64,000 nt of DNA, taken from Candidatus Altimarinota bacterium (GTDB lineage Bacteria; Patescibacteriota; Gracilibacteria; BD1-5; UBA2023). The position numbers and the translations under genes were made by a program. Every line of letters begins with the position of its first letter. Position 1 is the stretch's first letter. The stretch covers positions 190,338 through 254,337 of the forward strand of contig JAQUEK010000001.1 in assembly GCA_028685185.1 (NCBI GenBank). Direction: 5' to 3'. Under the pieces are notes generated by a model. That model searched no databases, was not told the DNA's origin, and saw only the letters and a program-made list of their open reading frames with translations. Positions 1-11,391 of this stretch are shown here, one piece after another.

Positions 1-517
1 CGACAGAACCGAAGGAATATTGAAAGAAAAATGAAGAAATCTATCTGAAGAAAACATCAGAGCAATTGCAATCTCAGCTATAAAATATTCATATCTATCT
101 CAGGATCGCGAAAAAGACGTTGTGTTCGATTGGGATAAGGCATTGAGTTTTGAAGGAAATAGCGGACCGTCAATTCAATACGCATATGTAAGAGCAAACA
201 AGATATTGAATTGAATCGAGATCTGAAGATATGACAACGTAGAGATAAATGCTCAAGATAAATCATTGATAAAGAAGCTTCTTGAATTCGAAAACAAGGT
301 TTTGGATGCCGCAAGCAAATATAAACCGCATATAATCGCTCAGTATTGCTATGAATTAGCACAGGAATTCAACAGCTTCTATGTACATACCCCTAAGATT
401 TTGGACGAGAAGGATATAGGATTGAAGAATTTCAGATTATCATTGATATTGAAAACTACAGAAATACTGAAAAAATGATTCGGTCTTCTTGCTATAAATA
501 TGCCAAACGAGATGTAA
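1..517 (+). CDS. argS: Arginyl-tRNA synthetase, C-terminal part (5' truncated by window edge)
   Basis: Charges tRNA-Arg with arginine in the cytoplasm. The visible part is the C-terminal anticodon-binding helical domain: a segment like DREKDVVFDWDKALSFEGN followed by GPSIQYAYVRA is the classic ArgRS signature, and the end (LLAINMPNEM, then TAA) matches the usual ArgRS terminus. The frame crosses in-frame TGA codons read as Gly, for example at 476-478 just before the final 13 codons. Under the standard code the protein would stop there, losing the conserved tail. The start and catalytic domain lie upstream of the window. Identification is from motif recognition and is firm. Confidence 0.93.
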
Positions 518-581
518 AAAAATAAATTGCATTTCGTAGGTTTTTTCTATAATCAAGATAATAATTCTAATGATTTTTTAA

Positions 582-1760
582 ATGAAATCTTATCAGATTC
601 TCTTATTTCCGATATTGCTATCAGTCATCCTGTTTCCTTTCAGCCTTAATTCTGCTGATATTTATGAGATTTCCGATTGAAGCAGCAAAATCCTGAGCTC
701 ATTGAATGAACATATAATAATCTGAACGGAAAAATTGGATTCGACTATCATCGCGTTCAGATCATGAGAGGATTTATTGAAGCCCAGCATATATTCAAGC
801 TGCGATATGAACCAGAAGATCATCTATAAGAATGCCTTTCCGTCATGAAACCTTTATTTTATCCAGATTGATTTTACCGATAAAAGCTGTGATAGCGATA
901 AGATATATATCAAAAATTGAGATATCATATATACCGATACCGAATTCAAGATAAATATAACCGATTATTCTAAGGAATTGGAAAGATTTTTGGATTACAG
1001 CGATTCTGATCTGAAAAAAGAGATAAAACAGAGCAATGTCTCAATGCATGAGCTTGATAATGAATCTTTCGCGCTTAAAGATAAATCAGACATATGATCC
1101 AGGGCGAAAAGGGTATCAAAAATCTATAGCATGAACTACAGCGAATTCAAATCGGTGACATTGGAATATATATATAAATCAAGAACAGGTCTTCGCTATA
1201 TAAGTCCGGTCAAATGAAAAGTGATTCCTACGCAAAAAACGCTTATACCGAACGCATGAAGATGATATCGTAAGGATGTTACAGATTGAATCCATCATTG
1301 ATATGATATCCTGGCTCCGAAATGATATCCTGTCCAAGCATTGTGAGATTGAGTTATCGTAAAGATAAAAAGGGATTTTGCATGGGGTAATTTTTCTAGG
1401 ATAAAAAGATGAAACCTGAATTTTGATGATAAGCTTGAAAATCTTGATATTTACAGATGAAATCAGGTCTGGCTCAAGACGCTTGATTGAAATATAACCT
1501 TCTATTCGCATCTATGAAAGATATCAAATGATATATATGAATGAAAAGTGGTCAAATCTTGAGAATATTTTTGAAATATAGATAAGACATGAGTTCCTGA
1601 TAGAGAATATAAGGATTTCCATCTTCATTTTGAAATCCAGCTTAATCCACATATCAAGGATAAGGTAAATTCAGAATTGGACATATTGAGATGGAATTGG
1701 TTCTGACAATGAAAAAAACAAGATTGGATATTGGACGAGCAGAAAAAGATTTTCATGTAG
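582..1760 (+). CDS. M23-family peptidoglycan endopeptidase, secreted
   Basis: A 392-residue protein with a hydrophobic N-terminal signal segment (roughly residues 3-24), an unassigned middle region and a C-terminal M23 (lysostaphin/LytM-type) zinc peptidase domain. The zinc and active-site motifs are visible: HHGYDILAPKG gives the H..D pair and HLHFEIQ the HxH motif near residue 355. Members cleave peptide cross-bridges in peptidoglycan outside the membrane. The C-terminus (to FM, then TAG) extends about 30 residues beyond HxH. It begins 64 nt after argS and converges with comM, whose stop lies 5 nt away. Most glycines of the catalytic domain are TGA. Confidence 0.85.
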
Positions 1761-1765
1761 ATGTA

Positions 1766-3292
1766 TTATCATACTTTCCTATAACTCAAGGCTTCTGCAA
1801 TATGCGGAAGCCTTATTTTTCAACTTCATTCAAGATCAGCGATAGTTCTTGATAGCTTCAATATCCTGAAATAGACTCTTGTTGATAAGCTAAGCCTTTC
1901 CATTGCACTTTTCAAAAAATTGTCAGCCTCATCATCAAGTTTGCAAAATATCTCAATATCCTTATTTGTCATCTCAGAGTTGAATGTTATGTTTAAGTCC
2001 TTGAATCTTTCAAGCTGTATAATCCTTACCTTTTCAACATTCTCTTTCATAATGAGGCTTGATATCCTTTTTATCTTGCTTTGGTCAAAATCTTCGATCT
2101 TGATTCTCGGAACGTTTATGAATATATCTATCCTGTCAAGGATCGGTCATGAAAGCTTGCTTCTATATCTTTCTATGTTCGATTGGCTGCAAATGCAGGG
2201 TTTTTCCTTATCTCATAGATATCAGCATGGGCATGGGTTCAATGCTCAGACGAAAGTGAACTTTGCAGGATACCTGTAACTCGCATTTATCCTGTTTATG
2301 GTGATCTCTCAATCTTCTATGGGCTGTCTCAATGTTTCGATAAGCTTTGAATCGAATTCTAGGAATTCATCGAGAAACAGAACTCATTTATGTGCAAGGC
2401 TTATCTCACCAGGCCTCGAATCCCTTCATCATCATACAACGCTTATAAGGCTTGCTGTATGATGTATCTTTCGAAACGGCCTTGAGAATACCAATGGGTT
2501 TTTCTTAGAAAGAATTCATGCCACGGAATATATCTTTGAAACTTCGATAATTTCAGATAATGTCATTTCCGGTAAAATGGAGCTGAAAGTTTTAGCAAGC
2601 ATTGTCTTTCATGATCATGGAGGTCATTCAAGAAGTATGTTATGTCAGCCGGAAGCAGCTATAAGGAGGGCTCTTTTCGCCTGTTCCTGTCATATTATCT
2701 GGCTGAAATCCAGCATATCCATATCGATCTTCTGTCATATATAATCCTTTATCTTTATATTTTTGGCAAAATTCGGAACAGTCCTTTTTATGAGAATATC
2801 GATTATCTCCTTCAGATTCTTTACGGGGATTATCTTGATGTCTGGAATTAGGCTTGCCTCTTCCATATTTTCTTCAGGTATGAATATATATTCAAAATAG
2901 TTATTCTTAGCGAATATCGTTGATGGCAAAACCGAGCTTATAGGACGTAAGCTTCAGTCCAATGCTAATTCTCATAGGAATATAGATTTCTCTATGAATT
3001 CCTTGTCATATGAAAAATCTCACGCTAATATTCAGATGGCAATAGGAAGATCATAGCTTGGTCATTTTTTCCTTATATCTGCCGGGGCGAGATTCACGGT
3101 TATTCTTGTTCCAGGAAACCAATATCCTGAATTCTTTATTGCCGATCTGACCCTTTCCCTGCTTTCCTGAATTGCTGTATCTCATAATCAGACTATGGCA
3201 AATGCGGTCATTCAATTGCTTACATCAACCTCCACCTCAATCCTTATTCATTCAAGCCCATTTATAGAAACGGAATTTATCTTTGAAAACAT
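1766..3292 (-). CDS. comM: ComM/YifB-type Mg-chelatase-like AAA+ ATPase
   Basis: A 508-residue protein, the usual ComM length. The N-terminus ([20 protein letters not shown], then VDVSNGMTAFAIVGLGDTA) is the typical ChlI/Lon-like domain, and the C-terminus carries RTIADLEGS and [12 protein letters not shown], hallmarks of the family. ComM helicases promote branch migration of incoming DNA during natural transformation. The last TGA codons (1826-1828 and 1820-1822, minus strand) must be read as Gly to reach the conserved C-terminus and the TAA at 1766-1768. Its presence suggests uptake of exogenous DNA, consistent with foreign genes elsewhere in the window. Confidence 0.93.
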
Positions 3293-3441
3293 GTTATTAT
3301 ATTAAAAAATAATGATTTGATATTACCTTTTAAATAAAGAAAAATATTGAAAAACTTAAGAAAATTTACTTTTTTTTAACTTGAATTGCATATATTATTT
3401 TTTAAATTATATTGATTGAAGTTTTTTAATTTTTTTTGGAA

Positions 3442-4629
3442 ATGACAAATATTTTCTCGCCGAAAAGAAATTTCTACATATCATATGTAAAATGATTGGC
3501 CATATTCTACATGATAATAATCCACTTGGTGGATTGGTCTGATCTTCATCTTTGATTCACTGCGAATATGATGAAGGAGGTTTTACATACCAGCCTGATA
3601 TTTTTTGTCACCCTGACTTGAGCCAATATAATTCAAGCGTATTGAAATTATGAGAATCTATGAAAGCCTATCAGAAAACTATATAAGAGAATACTTATAC
3701 TTCTGGCGATATATTTTGCTTACAATATAGGTAAATATTATATCTTCGATTTCTCCACATCATCATTCTATCTCCAATTTATAGAAAAACAGACTTTCAA
3801 CCTCAGCTGAATCCTGAATTTCAAATCTTTCACATCTCCTATCACTGTCCTTATAATGGACTCTGCATTCCTTTTCTTATCGCCCCTTCTGCTCTATGTG
3901 AACAAGAATTTCAAATACAAAAAAAGCTTTATCCTGTGATTGATAATAATCATCCTTATAATAAACTATGGTATAATATTGCCGAATTATCTTCCGCTTA
4001 ATCCTACTGATCCATATTTCCCTATAAATAGGAACATCGTATTAGACATCCTTTATGCCAATGGTTTCGTTCTTTTTCCTATGGCTCTTTGGGCTGTTCC
4101 TTATCTTGTATGAAGCCTTCTTGCGATGCTTTGATTCGAAAAGAGAAGGCATGAAGCCATAATGATATTTTCAATCATCACGGTCGTATTATGAGCGCTT
4201 AAGCTTTCAAATAATGAATCGCTATTGCTTAACCCATATATTTTCCCTTTGATGCCTTACTATGTATTCGTATGTTTTTTTGCGATGTTCATTTTCATAC
4301 AGTGTTTCATGTGGCTTGAAAAAATCAGATCCAAAAAAATAAATCTGTTGCTCTCGACCTTCAGGTTATTCTGAGACAAAAGCTTGAAGATATACATATA
4401 TCATTGGCTTGTCATAGATATTTCGATAAGGATATTCTTCCCTTACATAAAATCCATGTGGCTTGTAATGATCCTGTATCTTGGGTTTTTCATATATTCC
4501 AACAGGAAAACCATACTTGAATATAATGAATACTGATACAAGATCAACCACTATAGATCGAAAGATTCAAAAGATACCAGCATGATGATCGGACTTAACA
4601 ATACTGAGACGATTCCTGTAAAAGAATAA
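3442..4629 (+). CDS. Multi-pass membrane acyltransferase-like protein
   Basis: A 395-residue protein with about ten hydrophobic segments. It opens with FYISYVKGLAIFYMIIIHL, resembling the first helix of membrane acyltransferases (acyltransferase-3/DUF1624/YeiB-like), where an early His is functional, and a late segment YIYHWLVID resembles the conserved C-terminal helix of such families. A short basic tail follows. Such enzymes O-acetylate sugars or surface polymers, but the substrate cannot be deduced here. The gene stands alone, divergent from comM, with its own terminator. Family placement is by general resemblance only. Confidence 0.5.
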
Positions 4630-4648
4630 GACATATATATTTGATTTA

Positions 4649-4675
4649 AATGGCTTCCATTAAGGGGCCATTTTT
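4649..4675 (+). terminator. Rho-independent terminator after acyltransferase-like gene
   Basis: Stem AATGGCTTC (4649-4657) pairs, with two G-T wobbles, with GGGGCCATT (4664-4672) and is followed by a T run. It lies 19 nt after the upstream stop codon and before the export operon. Confidence 0.75.
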
Positions 4676-4767
4676 CGTATCCTATCAATCTAACTAAATT
4701 CTTAAAAATAAACTTGCTTTTTTTGTTTTTTTATGTACAAATAAAAAAATATCTTAATTTTCCCACT

Positions 4768-6609
4768 ATGTGAATATTAACTGAAATCAGACAGAATAAG
4801 AAGAAAAAGATATGGAAAGCAATGTTTGTCATCCTATTATTAGTGATAATCATATGAGGATATCTCATTTTCATCAAAAGCAATAATCAGAAAAGCGTCA
4901 TAAAGACATATACCGTTTCAGAAAGGGATATCACAAGCACTTTATCAGCCGATTGAAAAGTGAGATACAAAGAGCAATATGATCTTAACTTCCCTATTTC
5001 CGGGACATTATCCGCTATATATAAGAATGAATGAGACATTGTGAAAAAATGAGATGTCATTGCAGCTATCGATGATACATATCTCAAAATAAATCTTGAT
5101 AAGGCAAATATAGCACTACTCAATGCCAATGCAAATCTCGATTCCAAATTATATTCAAAAAGCTGAGATATAAACATTTCAGAAAAACAGCTTGATTCTA
5201 GTAAAACATCCCTTGAAAGCAGTATTTCGCAATGAAAAATAGATCTGAAAAACGCTCAAGATAGCTTGATTTCTGCAAAAAAGGATTATACGAATGCATT
5301 AGCAAATCTTGATACCATAAAGGTTCAAGAAAACCTTAATGTGAAAAATGCATATGAAAATGCGGTTTTCTGAATAGGTGTGATATTGCCAGCATTTGAA
5401 AGATATATGAAGGATATCGATATGCTTCTGGGAATCACGAATCTGAATAAAAATGTAAACCTATCCATAGAGACATACCTATGAGCAAAAGACAATACTC
5501 TTAAACCATTAGCCAAGAATTCATTCGAATCCTCAATCCATTTGCTATCAGTATTCACCACAAAATGGGAAAAATCCAAAAATAATGCTTCATATGATGA
5601 TATAAACAATTACTTGAATGATATAGAAGCAATAAATGAAAGCATCTATGAAACAACCGATTACACGCTTTCAACAATCAAGAAATCGATTTCTTCATCA
5701 ATTTTCCCTCAGTCTAGCATAGATACCCTGATCAGCAGTTTTGAAGCAAATATAGCCGAAATAAGATCACAGAGCCAAAAAATAAATTCGTACAGGCAAA
5801 ATATTGAAGCTGCAAAAACTTCACTGGAGATAAAGGTCTTGAATCAGGAGAATATAATAGAATCATTATGAATAAAGGTCAGCTTTGCTGAAGATAACTT
5901 GAATTCAGTAAAAACAAAACTTGAAAGCAACATATCGATAGCAAATTCTCAAATATGAATTTCTCAAGCAAATCTGGATTTCAAAAAATCTAACTTCAGC
6001 CCGAAAGAGCTTGAATCTTTTAATATCGCCATCGATAATGCGAAAAAATGAGTAGAAGAAGCTCAGAAAAGGATTGATGATTCAAAGATAAGAAGTCCTA
6101 TAGATTGAAAGATATGAAAGCTCAGTGTTACTAAGATATGAACAATACTAAATGCCAATCCGACTTTACCATTTGTCTCTGTAATAAACAAAGATTCTCT
6201 TTATGTTGAGGCTAAGATAGAAGAATGAGATATTCCGAATGTATATCTATGACAGGAAGTCAAAATATGATTCAATTCCCTTGAAAATGTTAGCCTTACA
6301 GGAAGAGTATCTTTCATATCCGATAAATCCGAAGCAGATATAAACAATATAATAACATATAAAGTGGATATAATTTTTGATTCGCTTGATAAGTGAGTGA
6401 AAGAATGATTCACTGCTCAGCTCTATTTTGTACTTACAAAACATAGAAATATCATGGCTGTTCCTATTGAGACCGTAAAGGATGAGAATTCAAAATCTTT
6501 TGTCACACTGAAGGACTGAACAAAAAAAGAGGTTAAAACATGAATAAACGACTGAGATTTCGTAGAGATCGTCTCAGGTTTGAAGAAGTGAGATATAATT
6601 AATTATTAA
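4768..6609 (+). CDS. MacA/HlyD-type membrane fusion protein
   Basis: A 613-residue periplasmic-adaptor-like protein. There is one N-terminal TM helix (about residues 16-36) after a Lys-rich cytoplasmic start. A lipoyl/biotinyl half-domain follows (ISGTLSAIYKNEGDIVKKGD, then VIAAIDD), then a long coiled coil rich in Asn/Ser/Lys. The second lipoyl half (DSKIRSPIDGKIGKLSVT) and beta-barrel domains complete it, with a C-terminus SGLKKGDIINY typical of RND/MacA adaptors. It is longer than MacA (about 370 residues) because of the extended coil. The start ATG at 4768 is followed directly by TGA (Gly). First gene of a four-gene operon with a MacB-type permease and ATPase. Confidence 0.85.
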
Positions 6610-6617
6610 CTGTAAAA

Positions 6618-7268
6618 ATGAATAAAGTCAGAACACATTCAAAATTTGAGAACACTGAAATCATAAGGATTTCAGTTTCTAATCTTGTTTCTGATATAAA
6701 TTGAAAGCTTATCTGAATAATAAATAAGGAGTGATTGAAAAGATGACAGAAAAATGTCAGCCTTGCATGATGAAAGGCATTATTATTCAATAGGAAAATC
6801 ATCGAAAGCCTGTGAGGTTTCGATTTTGAAAAGGATGAAGCATGTTTCAGGATTGCAGAAGAAAAATCAAGTGAAGCGATTTCCCTTTTTACAGTCCGAG
6901 ATCCATCGCTATATGAGATAGATGTGAATCGTGAATTGAAGCAGGAATTTGCAGAAGAAATAATATGAAATATGTCAGAGCCTATTCTAAGCCCTGATGA
7001 ATGTGATCAGCTCACCACGGATTATAGGTGAGTCTCGTTCTATGATTGATATTGAATGACTGAAGCTCGCGAAATAATAACAAAATATGTCTGGCATCTT
7101 TTCTCGCTCAATTGACCTGATCCGATCATGAAAAAGCTCCAGGCGAACAAAATGGTGCACATCATAGAAAATGAAGACCTTTTGATATGAAAGACAAGCG
7201 ATTGATTCAGAATAGCCCAGAACACATACAACGCTAAAGCCCTCCTTATAGAATCAAAAAATAAGTAA
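6618..7268 (+). CDS. Uncharacterised protein of MacAB-type operon
   Basis: A 216-residue soluble protein with no signal peptide or TM segment. It begins 8 nt after the membrane fusion protein and ends 43 nt before the permease, so it is very likely co-transcribed and may assist the exporter. The N-terminal half contains FENTEIIRISVSNLVSDING and a Gly-rich NVSLAGGKALLFNR; the C-terminal half is mostly charged. I do not recognise the family. A Nudix- or ATP-grasp-like fold was considered but no catalytic motif is present. Confidence 0.7.
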
Positions 7269-7311
7269 TCTATGATTTAAAAATTAAGATCATATCCTTA
7301 ACTGAAAAACT

Positions 7312-8502
7312 ATGAGATTATTCCTTGAAATATTGAAACTATCCTTCAAATCCCTAAGAGCGAATAAGCTTCGTTCAAGCTTGTCGATGCTTGGAATTGT
7401 CATAGGGGTATTTACCATAATTTTAGTTGTGGCCATCGGAAATACTGTTAGCAAAGCGATTGATGACCAGTTCAAATTCTTGAATGTGACAACTTTGGTC
7501 GTAGTTCCCGTGAATGCCACAAACGGAAAATCAAAACTGCATGAAAGGGATATAAAGTATATAATGAAGACTGCGAAAAACATTTCCATAGGTACTGAGC
7601 TGTTTTTCGGAAGAGCTTCTGTAGTCTATAAAGATAAGAAGAAGCAGTATAATGTACTTGCCTGAAATGAGAATTTCTCAAAAGCCTTACCGTTATGAAT
7701 AAAGGAATGAAGGTTTTTCAGCGATAGCGAAGCTAAAAAATGAGAGAAAGTCGTCATAATATGAAAGATTGTCGTTGATGACATATTCTGAGAATGAACG
7801 AATCCTGTAGGAAAATCGATGCTCATAAGCTGAAAGATGTTCAAGATAATCGGTACTATGCTTTCATCCGGATGAGTATGACCGTTTTCATTCGATGATT
7901 CTCTGATAATTCCTATAGCAACAACGAACAAATTCCTTTCAAATGCAACCGATCCGAAAAATATGATATTTCTGGCTAAAGATGTGAACCTTGTACCTGA
8001 TGCAATGGAAGAATTAAAGAACCTGCTCAGGAAAAACCATAACATAAGGCCTTGAATGGATGACGATTTTGCTGTCAGGGATCAATGAACAATACTTGTT
8101 CTGGCTCGCTGAGTCGCAGCAATAACGAAATACCTTCTGGTATGAGTATGAACTATAGTCCTTATTGTTTCAGGAATAGGTATAATGAACGTAATGTTCG
8201 CATGAGTCGCCGAAAGAAGGAAGGAAATTTGAATAATGAAATCGATCTGAGCAAGAAGAAAGGATATATTAAGCCAATTCCTGATAGAAAGCGTCATATT
8301 GACGATAATCGCATGATTGGCATGAACCGTCCTATGATGATGAATGATTTACATATTCAACATATTCAGTCCGTATAAGATCGTGAATGCTATGTCCTGA
8401 ATCATACTTGCGATAACATTCGCGATTGCGATATGAGTGTTTTTCTGAATATACCCGGCAAGAAGAGCTGCAAGCTTGGATCCAGTAGATACATTAAGAT
8501 AG
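7312..8502 (+). CDS. MacB/FtsX-type ABC transporter permease
   Basis: A 396-residue permease. It has an N-terminal TM helix after the FKSLRANKLRSSLSMLGIVIG motif typical of MacB, then a MacB periplasmic core domain (about residues 45-260). Three C-terminal TM helices follow, with the FtsX signature GIGIMNVMFAGVAERRKEIG plus IMKSIGARRKDI. The end GIYPARRAASLDPVDTLR is the classic MacB terminus. With the adaptor (4768) and ATPase (8519) it should form a MacAB-like mechanotransmission exporter; the substrate is unknown. Many TM glycines are TGA. Confidence 0.92.
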
Positions 8503-8518
8503 AAATAACCAGAAAATC

Positions 8519-9223
8519 ATGAAAAAGACAGAGAATATAATAGAGATGAGAGATCTCCATAAATCATACTACCTCGAAAATAATGAAGAGGTTCCAGTTT
8601 TGAAGTGAGTGAACCTTGAAATAAAGAAAAATGAATTCATTGCAATAATGTGAGAAAGCTGAAGCGGAAAATCGACGCTTCTCAATATAATCTGATTCCT
8701 CCATCCTCTTTCTTCATGAAAATATCTTCTGGAATGAGATGATGTTTCTGAAATCAAGGATGATGAAACCCTTTCATTCATCCGCAACAAGGAGATATGA
8801 TTCATATTTCAGCAATTCTATCTTCTTCCGAAGTTAAGCTGCCTTGAAAATACATATCTTCCGAGCATCTATGCATGAATATGAAGCGAGGCTAGGATAA
8901 AGAAAGCCTCAGAGCTTCTCAATAAGGTATGATTAGGTGAAAAGCTTAATAATCGCCCATGAGAATTATCAGGTGGTCAGCAACAGCGAGTTGCGATAGC
9001 AAGAGCCCTGATAAATGACCCTGAGATACTTCTTGCAGATGAGCCGACCTGAAATCTCGATAGCCAGACAACCATCGATATAATGAAGCTTATAACCGAA
9101 TTCAAGAAGCAGTGAAAAACCATAATAATGGTAACTCATGCTCCTGATGTGGCGAAATACGCTGACAGGATAATCTTCCTTAAGGATTGAAAAGTTTTGG
9201 ATGCTGATTATAAGCTATCATAA
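8519..9223 (+). CDS. ABC transporter ATP-binding protein (MacB/LolD type)
   Basis: A 234-residue ATPase with all motifs in order: Walker A GESGSGKST (about residues 45-53), Q-loop FQQFYLLPKL, signature LSGGQQQRVAIARAL, Walker B ILLADEPTGNLDS and H-loop VTHAPD. Two of the three Walker A glycines are TGA (8651-8653, 8660-8662) and the third is GGA, direct evidence for UGA = Gly within one motif. It starts 16 nt after the permease stop and is the last gene of the MacA-orf-permease-ATPase operon. Confidence 0.95.
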
Positions 9224-9399
9224 GAAAGCTTATATGTTTTAAAATATATTTAAATTTACAATAAAAAGCTGTAAAAACAGATATTAGATAGATTTTAATA
9301 TACACTAAATTAAAATTTCAATTCCAAAGATTTAAGTTTGATTATGAATTTCATTCGCTATATTTTCTGCTATGTGATATTTATGGAATGATATATGGT

Positions 9400-9927
9400 T
9401 TAAAATTTAAGTATATCATAGGAATGCAAGTCTATTCAATATTTTTCATAAACGCTTATGACAGACATGTTTCAGGAATCCATTCATTCTAATCAAAGCA
9501 GGCTCAATCATTCTAAGACTTTCTGCTCATTATATGATTCCACTTCAAGATATGTAGGTATCTTTGGCCAACTATCAATGCAGAATTCGATATCTCATAG
9601 TCTATAGAATTTTCTTCTGTTTTCCTGATATTTCCTCTCTTTGAATTTCAATTTATTGAAAATCTCAGCTGTCTTTTCGAAATCATCGACATTAACCTCT
9701 ATCTCTTCGGTTTCATCGATTCAGTGTCAGGATTTTTTCTTGTAAGTGATAGTGATTTTATCTCAATTTTCACGTAATCGTATCCATTCATCAGCTTTTC
9801 AATCTTCAACGAACACCCATCTTTTCATAAGGTTATCCTCGATTAATTCAGCTCATATCTTCTCTAGTTTTTCTATGATATCGTTCTCATCGATATCCAA
9901 AACCTTTACTTCATATTCCAGTGCCAT
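9400..9927 (-). CDS. CYTH-domain protein (CyaB/triphosphate tunnel metalloenzyme)
   Basis: A 175-residue protein opening with LEYEVKVLDID, the ExExK motif of CYTH enzymes, followed by WVFVEDGKADEWIRLR and ITYKKK strands lining the tunnel, and ending SYDILKF as in class IV adenylate cyclase/thiamine-triphosphatase relatives. Members act on triphosphates such as ThTP, tripolyphosphate or ATP. The activity cannot be assigned from sequence. A second, longer CYTH protein is encoded at 56194-56868. The gene is divergent from marR. Confidence 0.85.
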
Positions 9928-10002
9928 TTTAACCAAATTAATAATAAGATTGTGTTTTTAGGATATTAATAAAATTATCTGATTTGTAAATATATAAAAG
10001 TT

Positions 10003-10041
10003 TTGACAAAAAAACTGTTTGAAATATACTTGATATATCAA
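10003..10041 (+). promoter_or_regulatory. marR promoter with palindromic operator
   Basis: TTGACA (10003-10008), 16-nt spacer and TATACT (10025-10030) form a near-consensus sigma-70-type promoter. The -10 box abuts a perfect 12-bp palindrome TTGATATATCAA (10030-10041), the kind of symmetric site bound by MarR dimers, 18 nt before the marR start. Autorepression is the simple inference. Confidence 0.7.
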
Positions 10042-10059
10042 CTATTAATCAATCATAAT

Positions 10060-10494
10060 ATGACAACAGATTCTTCACTTGAATTTTTCCTTAATCTGGC
10101 GAAAGTCCAGGCTGTGATGTTTCGACGCTTCGATAGTAGCCTTTGATGACTCGGTTTCAACGAATTCATCATTCTATATCACCTCAGTCAAATAAAAGAC
10201 AATAAGCTTAGAAGAATAGACTTGGCAGATAAGATAGGTCTGACAGCATCATGAGTCACAAGAATGCTTCTTCCTATGGAAAAGATCGGACTGGTAAGCA
10301 GAGAGACGAATGAAAACGATGCAAGAGTGAGTTATGTCATCCTTGCTCCAGGATGAAGGCTCAAATTGGAAGAAACATTGGAAAGAGCACAACATCTATC
10401 TTGAGAGCTGATTCCAACAGACAAGAGAGATAGATTGCTTGACCTATCGATTCTTATCAATGATATCTGAGGCGCTTTGATGTGGAAGAGATAA
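10060..10494 (+). CDS. MarR-family transcriptional regulator
   Basis: A 144-residue winged-helix protein. The recognition region reads RRIDLADKIGLTASGVTRML, followed by PMEKIGLVSRETNENDARVS (the wing, with the typical D.R.S motif) and YVILAPGGRLKLEETL, a textbook MarR layout with N- and C-terminal dimerisation helices. A palindromic operator overlaps its promoter, suggesting autoregulation. The ligand and target genes are unknown. The downstream HEPN-like gene, 111 nt away, may or may not be in its regulon. Confidence 0.92.
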
Positions 10495-10605
10495 TATTAT
10501 TAAAGGAAAAATATTTATAAAGCTGTATTTAAGATTCAAAAAGAATGTACTTCTGATAAACGAATATTCTTTATTCCGTTTATAAATTGTTATTATATTC
10601 ATAGT

Positions 10606-11118
10606 ATGAAAATATATTACAATTGATTAGCACAAGAGGAATGAGATATTGTTATTTCTGGCAATATGATTGATTTATTAGTCTCTATATTACAAGATGA
10701 TATATTAAGTATTGATATTAACTATTTTTATATAAAAGCTGATAATAAAAAAATTCTGAGTTTTTTGATTGATGATAGTTATTCTGACAAAGATAAAAGC
10801 ACAGAAATAATTTCAAAGCATTATTCAGAATGACAATTTTCTTTGGATAATTGATTATATAAAGATGCGGTGTTAAATTTTTGAACAGTGTTAGAATGAA
10901 TTTTAAATAAATGATTAGAGGATATTAAACTTTGGAAGCTGATAAAGGAATATTCTTGAAATGCAGATAAAGAATCAATGAAAAAAATACAATGATTTAG
11001 GAATAAAGTTCATCCTAATTTAATAAAAGATTTTGAAGATATAAGTAGAGAGGATGCTATTGAAGCAAGAAATTTATTGGAGATATTGATATATAATTTT
11101 TTTAAAGATATTAAATAA
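10606..11118 (+). CDS. HEPN-like hypothetical protein
   Basis: A 170-residue protein in two parts. The N-terminal half (about 1-85) is predicted beta-rich (DIVISGNMIDLLVSILQDD, INYFYIKADNKKI). The C-terminal half is an all-helical domain containing KDAVLNFGTVLEGIL and GFRNKVHP, then EDAIEARNLLEILIYNFF. The C-terminal layout (helix pair, R-x-K-x-H-P-like motif, helix with A..LLE.LI) resembles HEPN/DUF4145 domains, often RNases or toxins. The RxxxH spacing is shorter than canonical Rx4-6H, so catalytic activity is doubtful. Weak family call. Confidence 0.5.
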
Positions 11119-11121
11119 ATT

Positions 11122-11148
11122 TTGCAAAAAAAAGTTATTATATATAAT
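11122..11148 (+). promoter_or_regulatory. Promoter of the cysteine leader/cysteine synthase unit
   Basis: TTGCAA (11122-11127) and TATAAT (11143-11148), 15-nt spacing, lie just after the HEPN-like gene. Transcription would start near 11155 and run through the Cys-rich leader ORF and terminator hairpin. Confidence 0.55.
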
Positions 11149-11174
11149 ACGAACAGGAATTTTAGAAAAAAATT

Positions 11175-11231
11175 ATGAAAATGCTTCAGAAAAATATTGA
11201 TTGTTGTACTGTCTATATATGTAGGCGGTAA
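11175..11231 (+). CDS. Cys-rich leader peptide of transcription attenuator
   Basis: An 18-codon ORF, MKMLQKNIDCCTVYICRR then TAA. Three of 18 codons are TGT (Cys), with two adjacent (11202-11207) and a third at 11220-11222 inside the proposed antiterminator strand. It sits between a promoter and an intrinsic terminator, upstream of a cysteine-synthase-family gene. This is the arrangement of amino-acid attenuators such as the trp or his leaders, here keyed to charged tRNA-Cys. The ORF is too short for any statistical support; the position of the Cys codons relative to the hairpins is the evidence. Confidence 0.6.
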   Translation: MKMLQKNIDCCTVYICRR

Positions 11232-11285
11232 ATTTAAATGACTAAAAAAATCAGAAACCACCTACGTAAATGGTGGTTTTTTTAT
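11219..11285 (+). promoter_or_regulatory. Putative cysteine-responsive transcription attenuator (antiterminator/terminator)
   Basis: The terminator is AACCACC (11256-11262) pairing with GGTGGTT (11272-11278) followed by seven or more T. The alternative antiterminator is ATGTAGGCGG (11219-11228) pairing with CCACCTACGT (11258-11267), 9 of 10 positions including one G-T wobble, which sequesters the terminator's 5' arm. A ribosome stalled at the Cys-Cys codons would leave 11219-11228 free and favour readthrough. One reaching the TAA at 11229 would cover that arm and permit termination. cysK-like begins 107 nt after the T run. Confidence 0.6.
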
Positions 11286-11391
11286 ATTTAAAAAATATTT
11301 TATGGACAATAGATTTTATTACAGATGAAGATTCACGGAGTTTTGTTAAAAGCAAGTTTTAGCAATATTTATCATTTAATAAAATTAAAAC

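Noticed and set aside
1788-1814. AAGGCTTC/GAAGCCTT hairpin followed by ATTTTT, looking like a terminator after the M23 gene
   Set aside because: With UGA = Gly, comM reads through this sequence and ends at 1766 with the conserved HIAEALSYR tail, so the hairpin is coding. It might still terminate the plus-strand gene weakly.
2642-2851. Standard-code ORFs of 60-140 codons on both strands inside real genes
   Set aside because: They are out-of-frame or opposite-strand shadows of genes that become full length when TGA is read as Gly.
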